In this document: one piece after another, positions 34,936 through 47,343 of the stretch
How positions within the stretch are numbered: the first letter of the stretch is position 1
Layout: each line of letters begins with the position of its first letter
DNA from: Voacanga thouarsii
Lineage: Eukaryota > Streptophyta > Magnoliopsida > Gentianales > Apocynaceae
Length of the DNA stretch: 64,000 bases
Reading direction: 5' to 3'
NCBI GenBank assembly: GCA_026120185.1
Contig: JANUWF010001479.1
Coordinates: 1,364,001 to 1,428,000 of the forward strand
Notes under the pieces: generated by a model
Databases searched by the model: none
What the model was told of the DNA's origin: nothing
The model's input: only the letters and a program-made list of their open reading frames with translations
Program-made: the position numbers and the translations under genes

Positions 34936-37900
34936 TTAGATTTTTGTAATTCCCAAACCTCTTTTCAGATTGTTGAATCTTTCCTCAACCAGAGGTTTAG
35001 TGAAGATATCTGCAAGTTGTTCATCTGTTGAAATATATTCAACACATACATCACCTTTGAGCATATGATCTCGGATGAAATGATGTTTAACTTCTATATG
35101 CTTTGTCCTAGAATGTTGAACATGATTTTTTGTTAGATTGATAGCACTTGTATTTTCACACAATATAGGTACGCAATTAAAGTTAAAACTAAAATCTAGC
35201 AGTGTATTCTTCATCCATAAAATTTGAGCACAACAACTGCCAGCTGCAATGTATTCAGCCTCAGTGGTGGATAAGGATACACACACTTGCTTTTTACTAT
35301 GCCGTGACACAAGAAAGTGTCCAAGAAATTGACAATGGCCACTAGTATTTTTTCTTTCAACTTTACAGCCAGCATAACCTGTATCAGTGTATTCTATAAG
35401 ATCAAATGTGTTAGTGTGAGGATACTATAAGCCATAATCATATTTGCCAATTAGATATCGGAGTATGCGTTTTACTGCACATAGATGTGATTCCTTTGGA
35501 CAAGATTGAAAGCGAGTACAAAGATATACTGAAAACATAATGTCTGGTCGGCTAGCAATAAGATAGAGTAGACTTCTAATCATACCTCTATATTTATGTT
35601 CATCTACTTTCTTACCATTTTCATCTTGATCAAGTTTTATAGAAGTACTCATAGGTGTGCAGATTTTTTTTGCTTCATTCATTCCAAACATTTTAAGCAA
35701 CTCCTTGGCATACTTAGCTTGATTTATGAAGATCCCATCCTTAGTTTGCTTAACTTGCAGTTTGAGGAAGAAGTTTAGTTCCCCCATCATACTTATTTCG
35801 AATTTTTGCTGCAGTCTTAGCAAATATTTTGCACAAAGAGTCATTAGTAGTACAAAAAATGATATTATCAACATAGATTTGAACAATTAGTAAATCACTA
35901 GAATTATCAGATTTGATGAATAAAGTAGTATCAATCAAGCCTCTAGAAAAACCTTTTGAAATCAAGAAGCCACTAAGCCTTTCATACCAAGCTCTTGGAG
36001 CTTGCTTTAATCCATAAAGAGCTTTAGAAAGTTTGAAAATGTGATTTGGAAAGTACTCATAAATAAAATCAGGAGATTGTTCAATGTATACTTCCTCCTC
36101 AATAAAACCGTTAAAGAATGCACTCTTGACATCCATTTGGTAGAGTATGAAATTTTTGAAGGATGCAAATGCAAGAAGCATTCATACGGATTCTAGTCTA
36201 GCAACAGGAGCGAATGTCTTATCATAATCAATACATTTTTCTTGATTAAATCCTTGGGTGACTAATCTATCTTTATTTCTAACCACAGTCTCGTTTTCAT
36301 CAAGTTTATTTCTGAATACCCATTTTGTACTAATAATAGGACGATCAAGAGGTCTAGGGACAAGTTTCCAAACTTGATTTCTTTCGAATTGATTTAATTC
36401 TTCTTGCATATAAATAATTCAAAATTCATCACGCAATGCGATATCAATACAACTAGGTTCAATATTTGAAAGAAGAGCAAAATTGTCAATCAAATACCGT
36501 CTAGTTTTAACTCCATAGTTTGGATCCCCAATGATTTGTTCTTTGGGATGACTTGTTTTGTATTTTCAGTCTTTTGGCAATTGTTGATTCGTAGAATCTT
36601 CAGTTTGTTCTTTTCCTTGTTCAGTTTGTAGCTCTTCAATTTCTTCTTCTTTTGCATGAGTATCTAGTGGTGGAGCTTTGAGTTGATCTAACTTAACTTC
36701 CTATATCATCGTCATCTCTTTTTGAAGTATAAATGTTAGATTCATCAAACACAACATACACAGATTCTTCCACACAAAGAGTTCTTTTGTTGTACACTCT
36801 ATATACCTTTTTGTTGGAAGAGTAACCAAGAAATATGCCCTCATAGGACTTGCTGTCAAAACTTTCAAGATTATCTCGAGTGTTTAAGATAAAACATTTA
36901 CATCTAAATACTTTAAAATAAGAGATAGATAGAGTTTTGTCAAACATAAGTTAAAAATGAGTTTTTCTCAAAAACGGTCTTAGCATAACTCGGTTTATTA
37001 GATAGCAAGCTGTATTAACAGCTTCCGTCCAAAAATATTTGGAAAGGCATTTTCACAAAGCATTGATTTAGCCATTTCTTGCAAAGTGTGATTTTTTCTT
37101 TCAACAACACCATTTTGTTGAGGGATTTTTACTGCTGAAAAATTGTGAAAGACTCCATTTTCATCACAGAAGTGAGTACATTCACTGTTGCAAAATTCTT
37201 TACTATTATCACTTCTAATAGAAATCAGTTTGTATCCAATCGAGTTTTGGACGCGTTTAATCAGTTTCGAAAATTCAGAAAAGCTTTCATCCTTTTGTCC
37301 AAGAAATAAAGTCCAAGTGAATCTAGAAAAATTATCAATAAGTACATATGCATACTTCTTACTTCCAAGACTAACAAGCCTCATAGGTCCAAACAAATCC
37401 ATATGAATTAATTCAAGTGGTTTTGAAGTTGAAATCATTTTCCTCGGTTTAAAAGAGGTTTTGATTTATTTCCTAAACTGACATGCATCACAAATTTTGT
37501 TCTTATTAAACTATATTTTTTGTAGTCCCTTAATAAGTTCTTTTGAAGATAGTTTATTTAGCAAATTAAAAAATACATGACCTAATCTTCTATGCCAAAG
37601 ATAACCATCATTGCTATGTACGGATAGGCATCTAATACCATTAGCTATAAGGTCATTTAGATAAAACACATATAAATTTCCAGTACGTTTGGCAGTATAG
37701 ATTGTTTCAAAATTTGCACTGTCAATTATAGAACAAGAATCCTTTTCAAAGATAACGTTGCAACCATTATCACAAAGTTGACTGATGCTAAGCAAGTTAT
37801 ATTTCAAATTATCAATAAGTAAAACTTATTTTATAATAGTTAAGGAACCTTTACCAATATTACCAATGCCAAGAATCTTTCATTTCTTCTTGTCTTCAAA

Positions 37901-38085
37901 TGTAACAAATCCTTTATTTGTAGTCTGTATATCCTCTAAAAAAGCTGCGTTTCCAGTCATGTGTCTTGAACACTCGCTGTCTAAGAATCACTTGGTGAAG
38001 CTCAAAGACTGTGCCTAAACATGAGAAGAAGGATTAATTTTTGGTACCCACACTTTTTTGGGCCCATGAAGGTTAGTAACATTTC
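34936..38085 (-). pseudogene. Copia pol (protease, integrase, reverse transcriptase, RNase H) of the SIRE-type element
   Basis: The protease region carries FLDSECSRHMTGN (about 37990), where the catalytic D-S-G is changed to D-S-E. The pre-integrase block is LWHRRLGHVFFNLLNKLS (about 37590). The integrase keeps its acids: IHMDLFGPM (about 37400), SIRSDNSKEF (about 37200) and NGVVERKNHTL (about 37110). The reverse transcriptase begins WKLVPRPLDRPIISTKWVF (36370) and has YQMDVKSAFFNG. Its YVDD box reads IYVDNIIF (35880), with the second catalytic Asp replaced. RNase H shows SLSTTEAEYIAAGSCCAQIL (35270) and LADIFTKPL (35000). Stops and frameshifts lie between domains, for example near 37800, 36690, 36180 and 35800. 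Confidence 0.9.
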
Positions 38086-38442
38086 CTTTCATTTTTCGGA
38101 ATATCATTCCGCCAGATTTCACTTTTCTTTTAATAAGACATCTTGAAACTATATGTTACAGTTTTTCACAATATGTGTAAGCTTTATGTTTTCTATAACA
38201 TAATGTAGATTTAACATATTGAGATTTGTTATTTTTATTCTTATTCTAATGTTCATATCCTAAGTCATTTCGATTTCCAGCATAAACAAATATAGTCTTG
38301 TAAATTTTGTCCTTATCCTTATGTCTATATCCTTAGCTATTTTGGTTTCTAACTTGATGTTGAGTTCCAAGTAACTTTTCCAGATTATTTTTACCATTCG
38401 TGAATTTTTCAATACAAGTGGTAAGATCATTGACTCTATTTT

Positions 38443-39861
38443 TCATGTCATTAAAGTGCTAACCATATTTTCAAGAGTTTGAATTTTATCACACAAATTT
38501 TTATTTTCAATAGATGCATAATGCAAAGCAGTCATGATCACATCTTTCTCAATAATAGCACTTATATGTGACTCAAGAGACATTCTATTATCATTTAGCA
38601 ATATTTCATTCTCTTCCATTAAACATTTAATCTTCAACTTCATTTTTTTATTTTTTTTAGACAGTTTTTTTAATTCATGAAACATATCACTTAACAACTT
38701 ATTTGGATCAACAAGCTTTTCAGTTATAGATGTAAACAAATTAGACATGAAATTAGATATAGAGGGGTTTACCTCGTTTTCCAAAGCCATGAAGTATATG
38801 TTGGCATTTTCATCTTTAGAATCTCCATCTTCAGACTCAGTTTCATTTAAGTCCCAAATTCCCATAAATCTTTTTCCTTTCTTCGCTTTCAAATCTTTCT
38901 TATTTTTATACGTTCTTCATTCCTTGTCTTTTGCAACAGGACAGTCAGCAATGAAGTGATCAGTGCTTTTACGTTCATAACATTGAGGTTTGAATCCTGA
39001 GGTTTGTCCCTTCTTTTTCATAAACTTCTTTTCTCGTTTGTAGTTCCCTTTATTGAACATTCTTCTGAAATTTTTTGCTATCATAGCCAAATCTTCATTG
39101 TCCATTTCCATGCCCTCACTGCTTTCTGATATACTTGTTTCTTCATCTTTATTTTCAACTTTCAATGCTATCCCCTTTTTGCCTCTATCATGATCATCAT
39201 GATATCTTTTAAATTTCATCTCATGAGTTAGAAGAGATTCGATCAGCTCCTCTGTTAGTAAGGATTTTAAATCCTTGAATTCTTCTACAATAAGAGTTTT
39301 AGGCTGCCAGTTTTTTGGTAAGACATCTAAAAGTTTTTGATTTTGTTCCCCAAGGGAATAAACCTTCCTGTACGCTTTGAGCCCATTTGATATATTAGTG
39401 AATTTTGTGAACATATCAGTGATGCTTTCATTCGGCTTCATTGTAAATAATTCATAGTCATGAATCAGAAGCCCCAATTTTGATTTTTTGACTTGGTTTG
39501 TCCCCTCATGGGTGACTTCAAGTAATCTCTACATTTCATGGGTTGAATCACAACCACTAATATGGTTGTATTCAGTTGCATCTAGTGTACAACATAAAAT
39601 ATTCATAGCTTGAAAATTTAAAGTCATCTTAGCATTGTCTTTCATACTAAACTCATCATTCTGTTTAGGTAATTTTATGCCATCAACAATTTTTGACGGA
39701 ATAAAAGGACCATTTTCTATCAAACTCCATAACTCAAAGTTGATAGAACACACATAGATTTTCATTCTATTTTTCCATAAAGTATAGTTGTTTCCATTGA
39801 ATAAAGAAGGATGATTCCTTAAAGACCCTTCAACATATGGAAGAGAGGATAAGCTTGCCAT
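38443..39861 (-). pseudogene. gag of the SIRE-type Copia element
   Basis: It starts MASLSSLPYVEGSLRNHPSL and continues FNGNNYTLWKNRMKIYV, a Copia gag N-terminal domain. After a stop near 39530 the frame continues with ITDMFTKFTNISNGLKA and LEQN-like blocks, then an RRMFNKGNY...KKFMKK basic stretch. The zinc knuckle CYERKSTDHFIADC (38977..39018) has its second Cys replaced by Arg. Another stop separates MGIWDLNETESEDGDSKDE and a Lys/Leu-rich predicted coiled segment (38500..38700). The start lies 47 bases after the primer site. Confidence 0.85.
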
Positions 39862-39907
39862 GAAGATCTTTTCTACAAGGTTATTAAACCAAGAGTATGT
39901 AGGTCAA

Positions 39908-39919
39908 GCTCTGATACTA
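39908..39919 (-). other. primer-binding site of the SIRE-type element
   Basis: TAGTATCAGAGC on the minus strand, one change from TGGTATCAGAGC, complementary to initiator Met tRNA. It lies just downstream of the LTR end TTTTTCA. Confidence 0.85.
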
Positions 39920-39921
39920 AA

Positions 39922-40066
39922 TGAAAAACCTTAGAGGGGAAGGGGGGGTGAATAAGGTTTTTGGCAAACTAAAATTTTTCGAATCGTCTGATATGCAGGG
40001 TAACAATGATCATCAAGATTCTTGAACCAACTTTATGGTAATAAAAAAAGCTATCCAAGAACTCTT

Positions 40067-40114
<48 letters not shown>

Positions 40115-40601
40115 AGATTCAGACTAGAGATGGAAATGCAATTCAGTACAAAAAGAAATGAGACGCGGTATGTATAGTGGTTCGATCTTTCAAGATCTAC
40201 GTCCACTACCTTAAGCTCACACTTAAGGATTTTCAACCAGATTTCATTTACTCCACTTAATGAAATCAAACAATACCACATACAAGAGAGGATCACCACA
40301 CTAGGTTTTCCAAAACCTCTCAAACAAACAATCACAACAAGGTCACCCCAATTGGGTTTTACACCACAATCTTATACTACAATAGAGATTGAATATCAAT
40401 AGAACAGTAAAAAGCTCACTTATTTGAGCAGATGTTCACTAAGATACAAAGCACAAACACTTTTACCTTTGACACAATATGAATTCACTTTGAAACTTTT
40501 TGGTAAGAGGAGATTTTTGAAAACATTGAGTAATAGTGTTTCTTAGAAGAATATTTCAAAAATCTTATATCTAATCTTGCTTAGAGGTAAAATCAAATGA
40601 A
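39922..40601 (-). repeat. 5' LTR of the SIRE-type element, deleted and truncated
   Basis: It aligns with the left LTR from TGAAAAACCTTAGA onward. A stretch equal to about 31209..31470 of the left copy is missing between GCTTAGAG and GTAAAATCAAATGAATCAA, and alignment stops at 40601. Without its U3 end it has no complete promoter. Confidence 0.85.
40065..40113. repeat. (TA)n microsatellite in the LTR
   Basis: A pure TA run of more than 40 bases. The left LTR has only a short interrupted TATATAGATATATATAG at the same place, so the run expanded in this copy. It accounts for the YIYIYI tail of the overlapping frame. Confidence 0.9.
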
Positions 40602-41418
40602 TCAACATTGTGAAGAATACTTGAAGAACACTTGAAACCATTTCAAATGGAAGTTTTATCTTCAATTTTTGAAGCTAAGATTCTTCCTTTTGCAAGAGAA
40701 CAATGAAAGGGAAAAGAGTGAGTAGGAAAGTGGAGGCAATGAGAGGGGATAAAGAGAGAAAATGGGTTTTGTCAGAATGGGAAGGGCTAGCTAACTTCTG
40801 GGAAATAAAGGGGGTTTTAGGGTTTCATTTAGGTGTTATAAAAATCTATGGTTAGGATTATTTTACTTATTAATGAAATTATAATGAATGGGTGTGATTT
40901 AATGTAGTTAACTGGCTAGGATTAATTTAATAAATGGCTATATTCTTACAAGAAATATGTTGATTAAATTCCCTTGAAGGGTTTGGTATAAATAAAATTA
41001 ATTTAATTGAAATAATTTTGATTAAAATAAATAGTCATAATTAATTAAAATAAGTCTTTATAGAACTTTGCCTTATTTACAAAATAGGCACCATGTGTGG
41101 CAAAAATAATTATTTACTCTATAAAGAAAAATGAAATTAAAAATTCACTTTCAAAATATTTAAAATTATATTTTACTAAATATCATTTTGCGCCCCAAGA
41201 AATATAATAAAGTTTTCCTATCCTCATAAAGATTCCTCAAGTCAAATTACTTACAAATAATTAAATATTCTCACATTCACCAGTTAAAGCAATCAGCTAT
41301 CCTATCAATTAAAATATATAAATGCATTTTTTCACTAATAATAATATACAAACATCTGCTCATTAATGCAAATTCGCCCCCTTTATTTTAACCTTATGGA
41401 ATTGGACGGGATGTTACA
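40602..41418 (-). repeat. truncated Gypsy (chromovirus-like) LTR
   Basis: The minus strand opens TGTAACATCCCGTCCAATTC at 41418, the usual start of chromovirus-type Gypsy LTRs. It continues through AT-rich DNA to a leader-like part with AAACCCTAAAACCCCC and CTCTCTTTATCCCCTCTC near 40750. It stops at 40601 against the truncated Copia LTR. No partner LTR or coding part is present, so it is a fragment or rearranged solo LTR. Confidence 0.55.
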
Positions 41419-42300
41419 CAAATAATTCTAATGGAGAAGTAAAATCATTGATCTAATAATCATTTTAAAAGATTACACAAAACTAGTAGCTTGACGATTG
41501 AGACCACCACTAGTGTTCTATGCTAGAATTCTTACAATCATCTTGCCTATATTTAGAATTTTCAAATTTAACCCCTAAAGACTAAACAATATAGTGCTGA
41601 GAAGATAGGAACAATTGAAATTTCAAATTCTGTTTTTCAAAATTAACTAATGATTCCTCAAAGGAGGGGGGGGGAAGTACTAATGATGTGTCTTGAATTA
41701 ATTTTCATTAAGAAAATAATTCAAAAACATAAGAAATTAGAAGTTACATACTTTAGATGGGTGATAAGGGAGGAGCCGAGCTACGTTATAATTTTTTTTA
41801 TAATTATTACAATGCAAAAAAAAAAAAAACATAATTCAAAAGAAATTTTGCTATGATAAAAGGAGTGATTTAATTTAGCTTTGATCAAAGGAGTTATAGA
41901 ACAAATGCCTTTAGCAGGTGTGAAAAAGTAGCATGAAATAGAACAAAAAGGATATAGAGGTTGTCAACATAGGTGTTATTGTTGGAAGGATGAGGTTCTA
42001 CACCTAGTGAGCGTTAGATGGATTATAGGTACCATCTTGATTAGTTCAACCTGTTGGGTTGGTACGTATAAATTTTTGTTCTAATTACTTTATGATTGCC
42101 TAGATATGAATGCCATCTTTTTGAGTTCACGCCTATTAGATTGGTATGTAAATTTTTTGTTTGGATTACTCTGTGCTTTTTCGTCTTGATTTCTCTTTGT
42201 AATTTTTGTCCCTCCTTTTTCTCTTTTTGGCCTAAACCAGTGGCTCACCCTAGGAGGATTCTTTACAAGGCAGAGCATATTCATAAATTTATGTAGTAAT
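41419..42300. other. intergenic stretch with an 81-bp imperfect duplication
   Basis: No gene is supported. Two related segments at about 42021..42101 and 42102..42181 share CCATCTT, a TTGGTA(C/T)GTA block, AATTTTTTGTT and AATTACT/GATTACT. A G tract at 41665..41673 and an A tract at 41818..41830 are present. Confidence 0.4.
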
Positions 42301-45300
42301 TGTTGAATTTCGATCATATAAAAATAATTAATGTATAGAAAAAATTAAAATGAAATCCACTCAAAATAATCACATGTATATAATTAAACGGGTTAGGAGA
42401 GGGAGGAAAAATTCGTTACCTGAAAAACACGGCTCTTAAATTTTTCTTCGCGTGTAGAACCCTTTGGTGAATTGTTCAAGTTACAAACCACCAAATTCCA
42501 ACAATAAATATTTCTCCAATATTGATTCACATGAGGATGCATTCAAGAACCACCAAAATTTTCTATTAGAAATTTTTATTTGCTACTAGGTTTTTTCAAT
42601 TTGGAGAAGAAAAAGGAAAAAGAAGAAACTGTTTTCTCTATATTTTTTTGCTATATCTGTATACATATGTATGCTTTCATGGGTTCCAAATTCTAGAGAC
42701 TTATCACATTTGGAAAGCCCACAAGACTTATTTCCTTTAATTGTTATTGGACTTAGGATTTAAACAAATTACAATTAGATCCATAAGACTTTAATAATTG
42801 TAATTTCACTCTATTAATTATAACACTTTATAATTAGCCTATAATAATTATTTTTCTCACAAATTAATCCCATAATATTATCATATAATATCTTGAGTAC
42901 TAATTCCTCTATTGTGTGTGACCTATTAGGTTTTCTAGTAAATTGGTAACTAATATGAATTAATTTTATCACAATAGAATTAATAATCCTTTTATAATTA
43001 GAATTAACTTATTAATTCTAATTAAGATTAATTTATTAATTCTCTAATCAATAAATCCATATTTAGTATATTAAGAGTAGCATCTAACAATGCATCATAA
43101 CTATTTAAAAGTCCAGAAAATCAAATGACTTGACATGAACCTTTTAATAGCTAAACATCAGTGCGATAAATTTTTTTTATCGTACTATATCTCATCCAAT
43201 TTTAGAGTATGGAATTAATGCTAACTACTACTAGAATATAGTTAATTCTAACATGAATTTATTTGTACTTGTTCCAAAATCTATTACTCAACATGTATAT
43301 CAATTAGAACTATTTCCAACATACAGTCGCCTTGGCCAAGGATTTCTCGAGTAATGATTCCACACAAGTGACTGTGAGATATATGCCCCACTGTTAGGTG
43401 TGATGAATCTTTTATTGAATTTCTCAACTACTTTAGTTTACTTTACATTGTACCCAATATCTATCTCATAGACGGTCTTGTAGGGACTCCAGAGATTAAA
43501 ATCAAAGTACAACGCTCAGTAAACAAAGTACTTTGGAGATCTTAAGTCTAAGAATATGTTTACATTCACTATAATGAGATTCTATCATTGGTATTAAATA
43601 CTTATCTATGTGATTATATCATAATTGGGTTTTCCAATGAACTTGTTCAGATAACAAACATCACATGTTAATTCTGAATATCATAATACTCACGGATATG
43701 AGAACTTCCACTTGAACTAATCAAGGAATATAACATGTGCTAGTTTTTGCACATTAATGATGTTCTATCTCATTAATGCTATGACTATGGATAATTTAAG
43801 CACAAATGCAATCCATGTTGGGGATATGCCCTAGAGTCAATTTGTACTTATACTATTGTCATTATATTTTATATAATAATATGAGGCTTTCCTTTCCATG
43901 AATAGTGAGTTTTGTTTTGTTGGTCATCAAGTACGTGACTTGATAGTAAAACCCTACAATGAATACAATGACTATTCTAAAACTGTCCCTGATTGATTAT
44001 TATTATTGGAATAATAATAAATTAAGATTAGTATATTTGTGACTTGATGGCTATGTTTTACTGGCCATGGATATTTGTGATATCGAGTCAAGACATAAAT
44101 AAATGTTAGAGAACATTGTATTGGACATGACCCACTGTGAGAGTACTTCATGGAATATGTCATAAGTACTTTCTAGCCACAATAATATTGAAAGTCCTTC
44201 GACCTAAATTCATCATAGTCTCCTACTTGATAAATTCTATATTTTGACATTGTCTAAAGTTGTCTTTAAACAGATAATAAATTAGACTACTATTGGATAT
44301 AGAATAAATCAAGGAGAGGAATATGATTGATTGTGAAGGAATTTGTCCCTCTCAGTTATGGGAGAGATATCCATGGGCCCCTTGATAAGTTAGACTGTTA
44401 AAAATGTATGGCCGTGCTCAAATATATCAATCTAAGATATTGATATCATTTATTTGAACAGTCTACTATGAAATCAAGAAATAATTGATTAAGCTTAATA
44501 AGGATGACATGCTCCGTGCCTTATACTTAATCTGGATATCGTGTGATAAAAGGACTAAATATAAAATTATGGTTTGGTTCAAAGAGATCACCGATCTTCA
44601 TTTAACCTGGATAGTTATAATGTTTTGCTAGAAACCGCTTATAACTTGTGGGCCATTTAAATATGATTTAGGCATATTGCCAGTGTTAAATGAACCTATA
44701 GGGTCACACAATAAGCGAACTTGTTAGGTTATTTTTCTGGTGACCAGGTTCGATGAATCTGGAAATATATCTAAGTTAATCGTACTTTGAAAATTTACCA
44801 GATACAATGAATCTGGAAATATGTCCACATTCGATGTATCTGGATGATGTCCAGATTATAAGAATCTGACTCGGTAAATTAATTAGTTAAATTACCGAGA
44901 TAATGGTAGAATCTTATCATATCGGTTTTAATTTAATTTGAATTTAAATTAGAATATGATAAGATATTATTAGGGTTGGACTCTAAGAGGTTCGAGAGTT
45001 TTTAAGAAAACCCTAGCCGTCTTTTCAATAGTCCAATTTTTCGGTTGAGAACATTCGTGACATTCTCTACCAGGAAAAAAAAAACCTCTCAAACCCTAGG
45101 TGCTAGCACTCCCCGGGTATCGAGTGAGTTCGCGGTGTGTATCCGATAGAGGACGTTCGCATACTGCAACGTCTGGTGATTGTTCGGGTTGAACGTACAA
45201 CAGCGCAACCAGAATCGAAGGATTTCGATTACAGCAACCAGAGGTAATTCTTAAACCTTAGATCTTCTTAATCATTTACTTGGATCCTTGGGAGGGATTC

Positions 45301-45537
45301 GTGGATGTTTTCCGCATTTAGGAGTCCACGAATTCTAACAATCCAGTGTAGTAGAAATCTTATATTATGATCTTTATCATGATTTTCTAAATACAGTATT
45401 ATGCTTGAGACTTTATCTAACAGTTATATACACATGAAATATAAATAAAACAAATTAATAAGACAAAGAATTTATTTATTATATAAATATTTCATATACA
45501 ATATACAAATGATTGCTTTTAGGGCATAATATTAATA
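42301..45537 (-). repeat. 3' LTR of the second Copia element, split by a solo LTR
   Basis: Its left half, from TGTTGAATTTCGATC (42301), matches the 5' LTR at 52898: CCACTCAAA, TTTCTCCAATATTGAT, AATTTGGAGAAGAAAAAGG and TGGGTTCCA occur in the same order. The right end is TATTAATATTATGCCCTAAA on the minus strand, next to the purine tract. Without the 1,525-bp insertion and its extra 5-bp flank it is about 1.7 kb. Confidence 0.8.
43816..45340 (+). mobile_element. solo LTR (Copia-like) nested in the 3' LTR
   Basis: It starts TGTTGGGGATATGCCCTAGA and ends GTCCACGAATTCTAACA, giving TG...CA ends. The 5-bp duplication ATCCA is exact (43811..43815 and 45341..45345). No internal region, primer site or purine tract exists, so it is a solo LTR left by LTR-LTR recombination. 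CCCTAGAG-type starts of this kind are usual in Copia LTRs. It is younger than the LTR it sits in. Confidence 0.85.
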
Positions 45538-45540
45538 AAC

Positions 45541-45549
45541 TCTCACTTA
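45541..45549 (-). other. polypurine tract of the second Copia element
   Basis: GTAAGTGAGAG on the minus strand just before the 3' LTR start, close to the AAGTGGGAG form common in this lineage. Confidence 0.6.
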
Positions 45550-45571
45550 CACTAGAGCAAATTATTTATGT

Positions 45572-45785
45572 ATCAAATACCTAATAACTTAATATGTATA
45601 TCATATTTCTTTTGGGACAACGCCTTAATGAGTGGGTCCGCAATATTCTTATTCATGGAAACTCTCTCTATCTTTGCATTCTTTCTATCTATGATCTTTC
45701 TGATCAGGTGATAGCGTCTTAGTACGTGTTTGGATCGTTGGTGAGACCATGGTTCCTTTGCGTGTGCAATGGCTCTATTGTTATC
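45572..45785 (-). pseudogene. C-terminal RNase H part of the second Copia pol
   Basis: It reads DNNRAIAHAKEPWSHQRSKH, VLRRYHLIRKIIDR and NKNIADPLIKALSQKKYD, and ends at a stop at 45572. It continues the RNase H domain cut off at 47344 by a Gypsy solo LTR. Blocks AIAHAKEP, SKH...RYHLIR and IADP match Copia RNase H tails. Confidence 0.85.
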
Positions 45786-47338
45786 TGATGTGTTTGGATT
45801 TGGGTATAAAAATCATATAAAAAATAAGCACATTCCCAATCAAATTTAAATTAAAGCGTTAACCTTAAATTACATATATGAGCAAGCGTATTCATCATTA
45901 AGTATAGCATAGGGTTTAAAACGAGTGTTGATCCTCCAGGAACAAGTATATATTAATCACTTTTCTTTCATTGTTTAACCGACTCAATAAAGTGGAAAAG
46001 AATAAAAAGGAAAATAAAATAAGATAAAAGAAAATAAAAGAATAGATACATGTCAAGAATGGAGAATTATGTAACTCAAACCATTATTCTGACAAACATG
46101 ATTTTAAAGTATCCAATCATTATCATAACTAATTATTCTCTTGGCATCATGAAATATTAAGATAGATTCCCTTCTTTTTCAATCCATGAAATCACTATCT
46201 TCTAGACAAATTAGCATAACATATTCTGTCTCAACTAAATCACTCAAAAGATGCATTAAACACAATTCTTGATTAAATTTTCATATTCTGGCAAACTTAA
46301 AACATGAAATTAACCAGTGAATCCATATTCTGGCAGACATCAATTAACCTTTAATTACCTAGTTCTTAACAATTAACTCCTTTGGTCAAGCAAGTTAAGA
46401 GACAACAAATATGAAATTAATAAGTTGAGACCATCATCAATCCCTTTGGTCAAGCAAGTTAATGGAAAGAAATAACTAACTAATCTCGTAATCACCATAA
46501 GTAATTAAATACCAAGAATAACAATCAATTAATCAAAAGATCAAAGTAACTCTAAAAAATCATGAACACCTAAACAAATGTCAAATTACAATAAAACAAT
46601 TAATACATCATTGTTCAAGAAAAAGAAAACAAAGTCAAAAGAAAGCACTCATAGACAAGCCTCCTTCGTCTTCCTTCGTAGACTCTCTTGTACAATCCTC
46701 CTTGAACTGAAGAATTCCTCCTTTAATTTGAGTGATTTGATATTTTGATCTGTGAATTCTCCTTTTTTCTTGTGTTTTCCCTCTATTTATAGGTTTTAGA
46801 AGTGCTTAAAATCGTTCCTCTAGGGTTTCTGGCCGACTAGAAGTAGGAAAATACTAAAACTCTGCAAATTGTCAAAAAATAAGCGCGAAAATCAAGGCAC
46901 CACCTCAACACCAGTGCATAGTTGGCACCGCCGTCCTGCTTAGGGCTAGCGTCGGTTGTGGTCTGTTTCTCCGTTTGTTAGCCGATTTTTCTTGATTTTC
47001 GTACCAATCCTTCAAGAGTGCAGCCAGCGCCACCTCTAGCCTTCCAGCCGGTGCCAGTTCGGTTCTATTCCGCTCTATTTCACAAAGTTTTTGTCGCCTT
47101 AAAGTGCGTGCCAACAGCACGTGGCCGGCACTAGTTCCCCTGTCCTGGCTGGCGGCGCCTCTATTCTATTTTGCAACGTTTTTATCTTATTTTACCCCTA
47201 AAATCTGAAATAATGCACAAAATACCTTTTCAATGGTAAAATCTCAAATATGAAGGAATATGACCAGTTATTGAACAAAATATATCACAAAATAGCTTCA
47301 AATAACTAGGAAATATATGACTAATTTAGGCCCTATCA
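45786..47338 (-). mobile_element. Gypsy (Tat/Athila-like) solo LTR nested in the Copia RNase H
   Basis: On the minus strand it runs from TGATAGGGCCTAAATTAG (47338) to AAACACATCA (45786), with TG...CA ends. It is related along its length to the LTR at 53422..54818, which is followed by a Gypsy primer site, so the class is clear. The flanks GACAA (47343..47339) and GATAA (45785..45781) form a 5-bp duplication with one transition, inside the codons for C-D-N of RNase H. The frame at 46905..47120 lies within it and is not a gene. Confidence 0.85.
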
Positions 47339-47343
47339 TTGTC

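Larger units (their letters stand above)
30574..40601 (-). mobile_element. SIRE/Maximus-type Copia LTR retrotransposon, decayed
   Basis: Two similar LTRs lie at 30574..31768 and 39922..40601. Between them are a minus-strand primer site, gag, protease, integrase, reverse transcriptase, RNase H, an extra ORF and a purine tract, in the order of plant Copia elements. The long gag with a knuckle, the ORF after pol and the A5G5AGA purine tract fit the SIRE/Maximus lineage. The right LTR is shortened and joined to a Gypsy LTR fragment, so no target duplication can be tested. Coding parts have stops, frameshifts and active-site changes. Confidence 0.9.

Noticed and set aside
46905..47120. minus-strand 71-residue frame rich in Arg and Ala
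   Set aside because: It lies wholly inside the Gypsy solo LTR (45786..47338); the related LTR at 53422 has no equivalent conserved frame.
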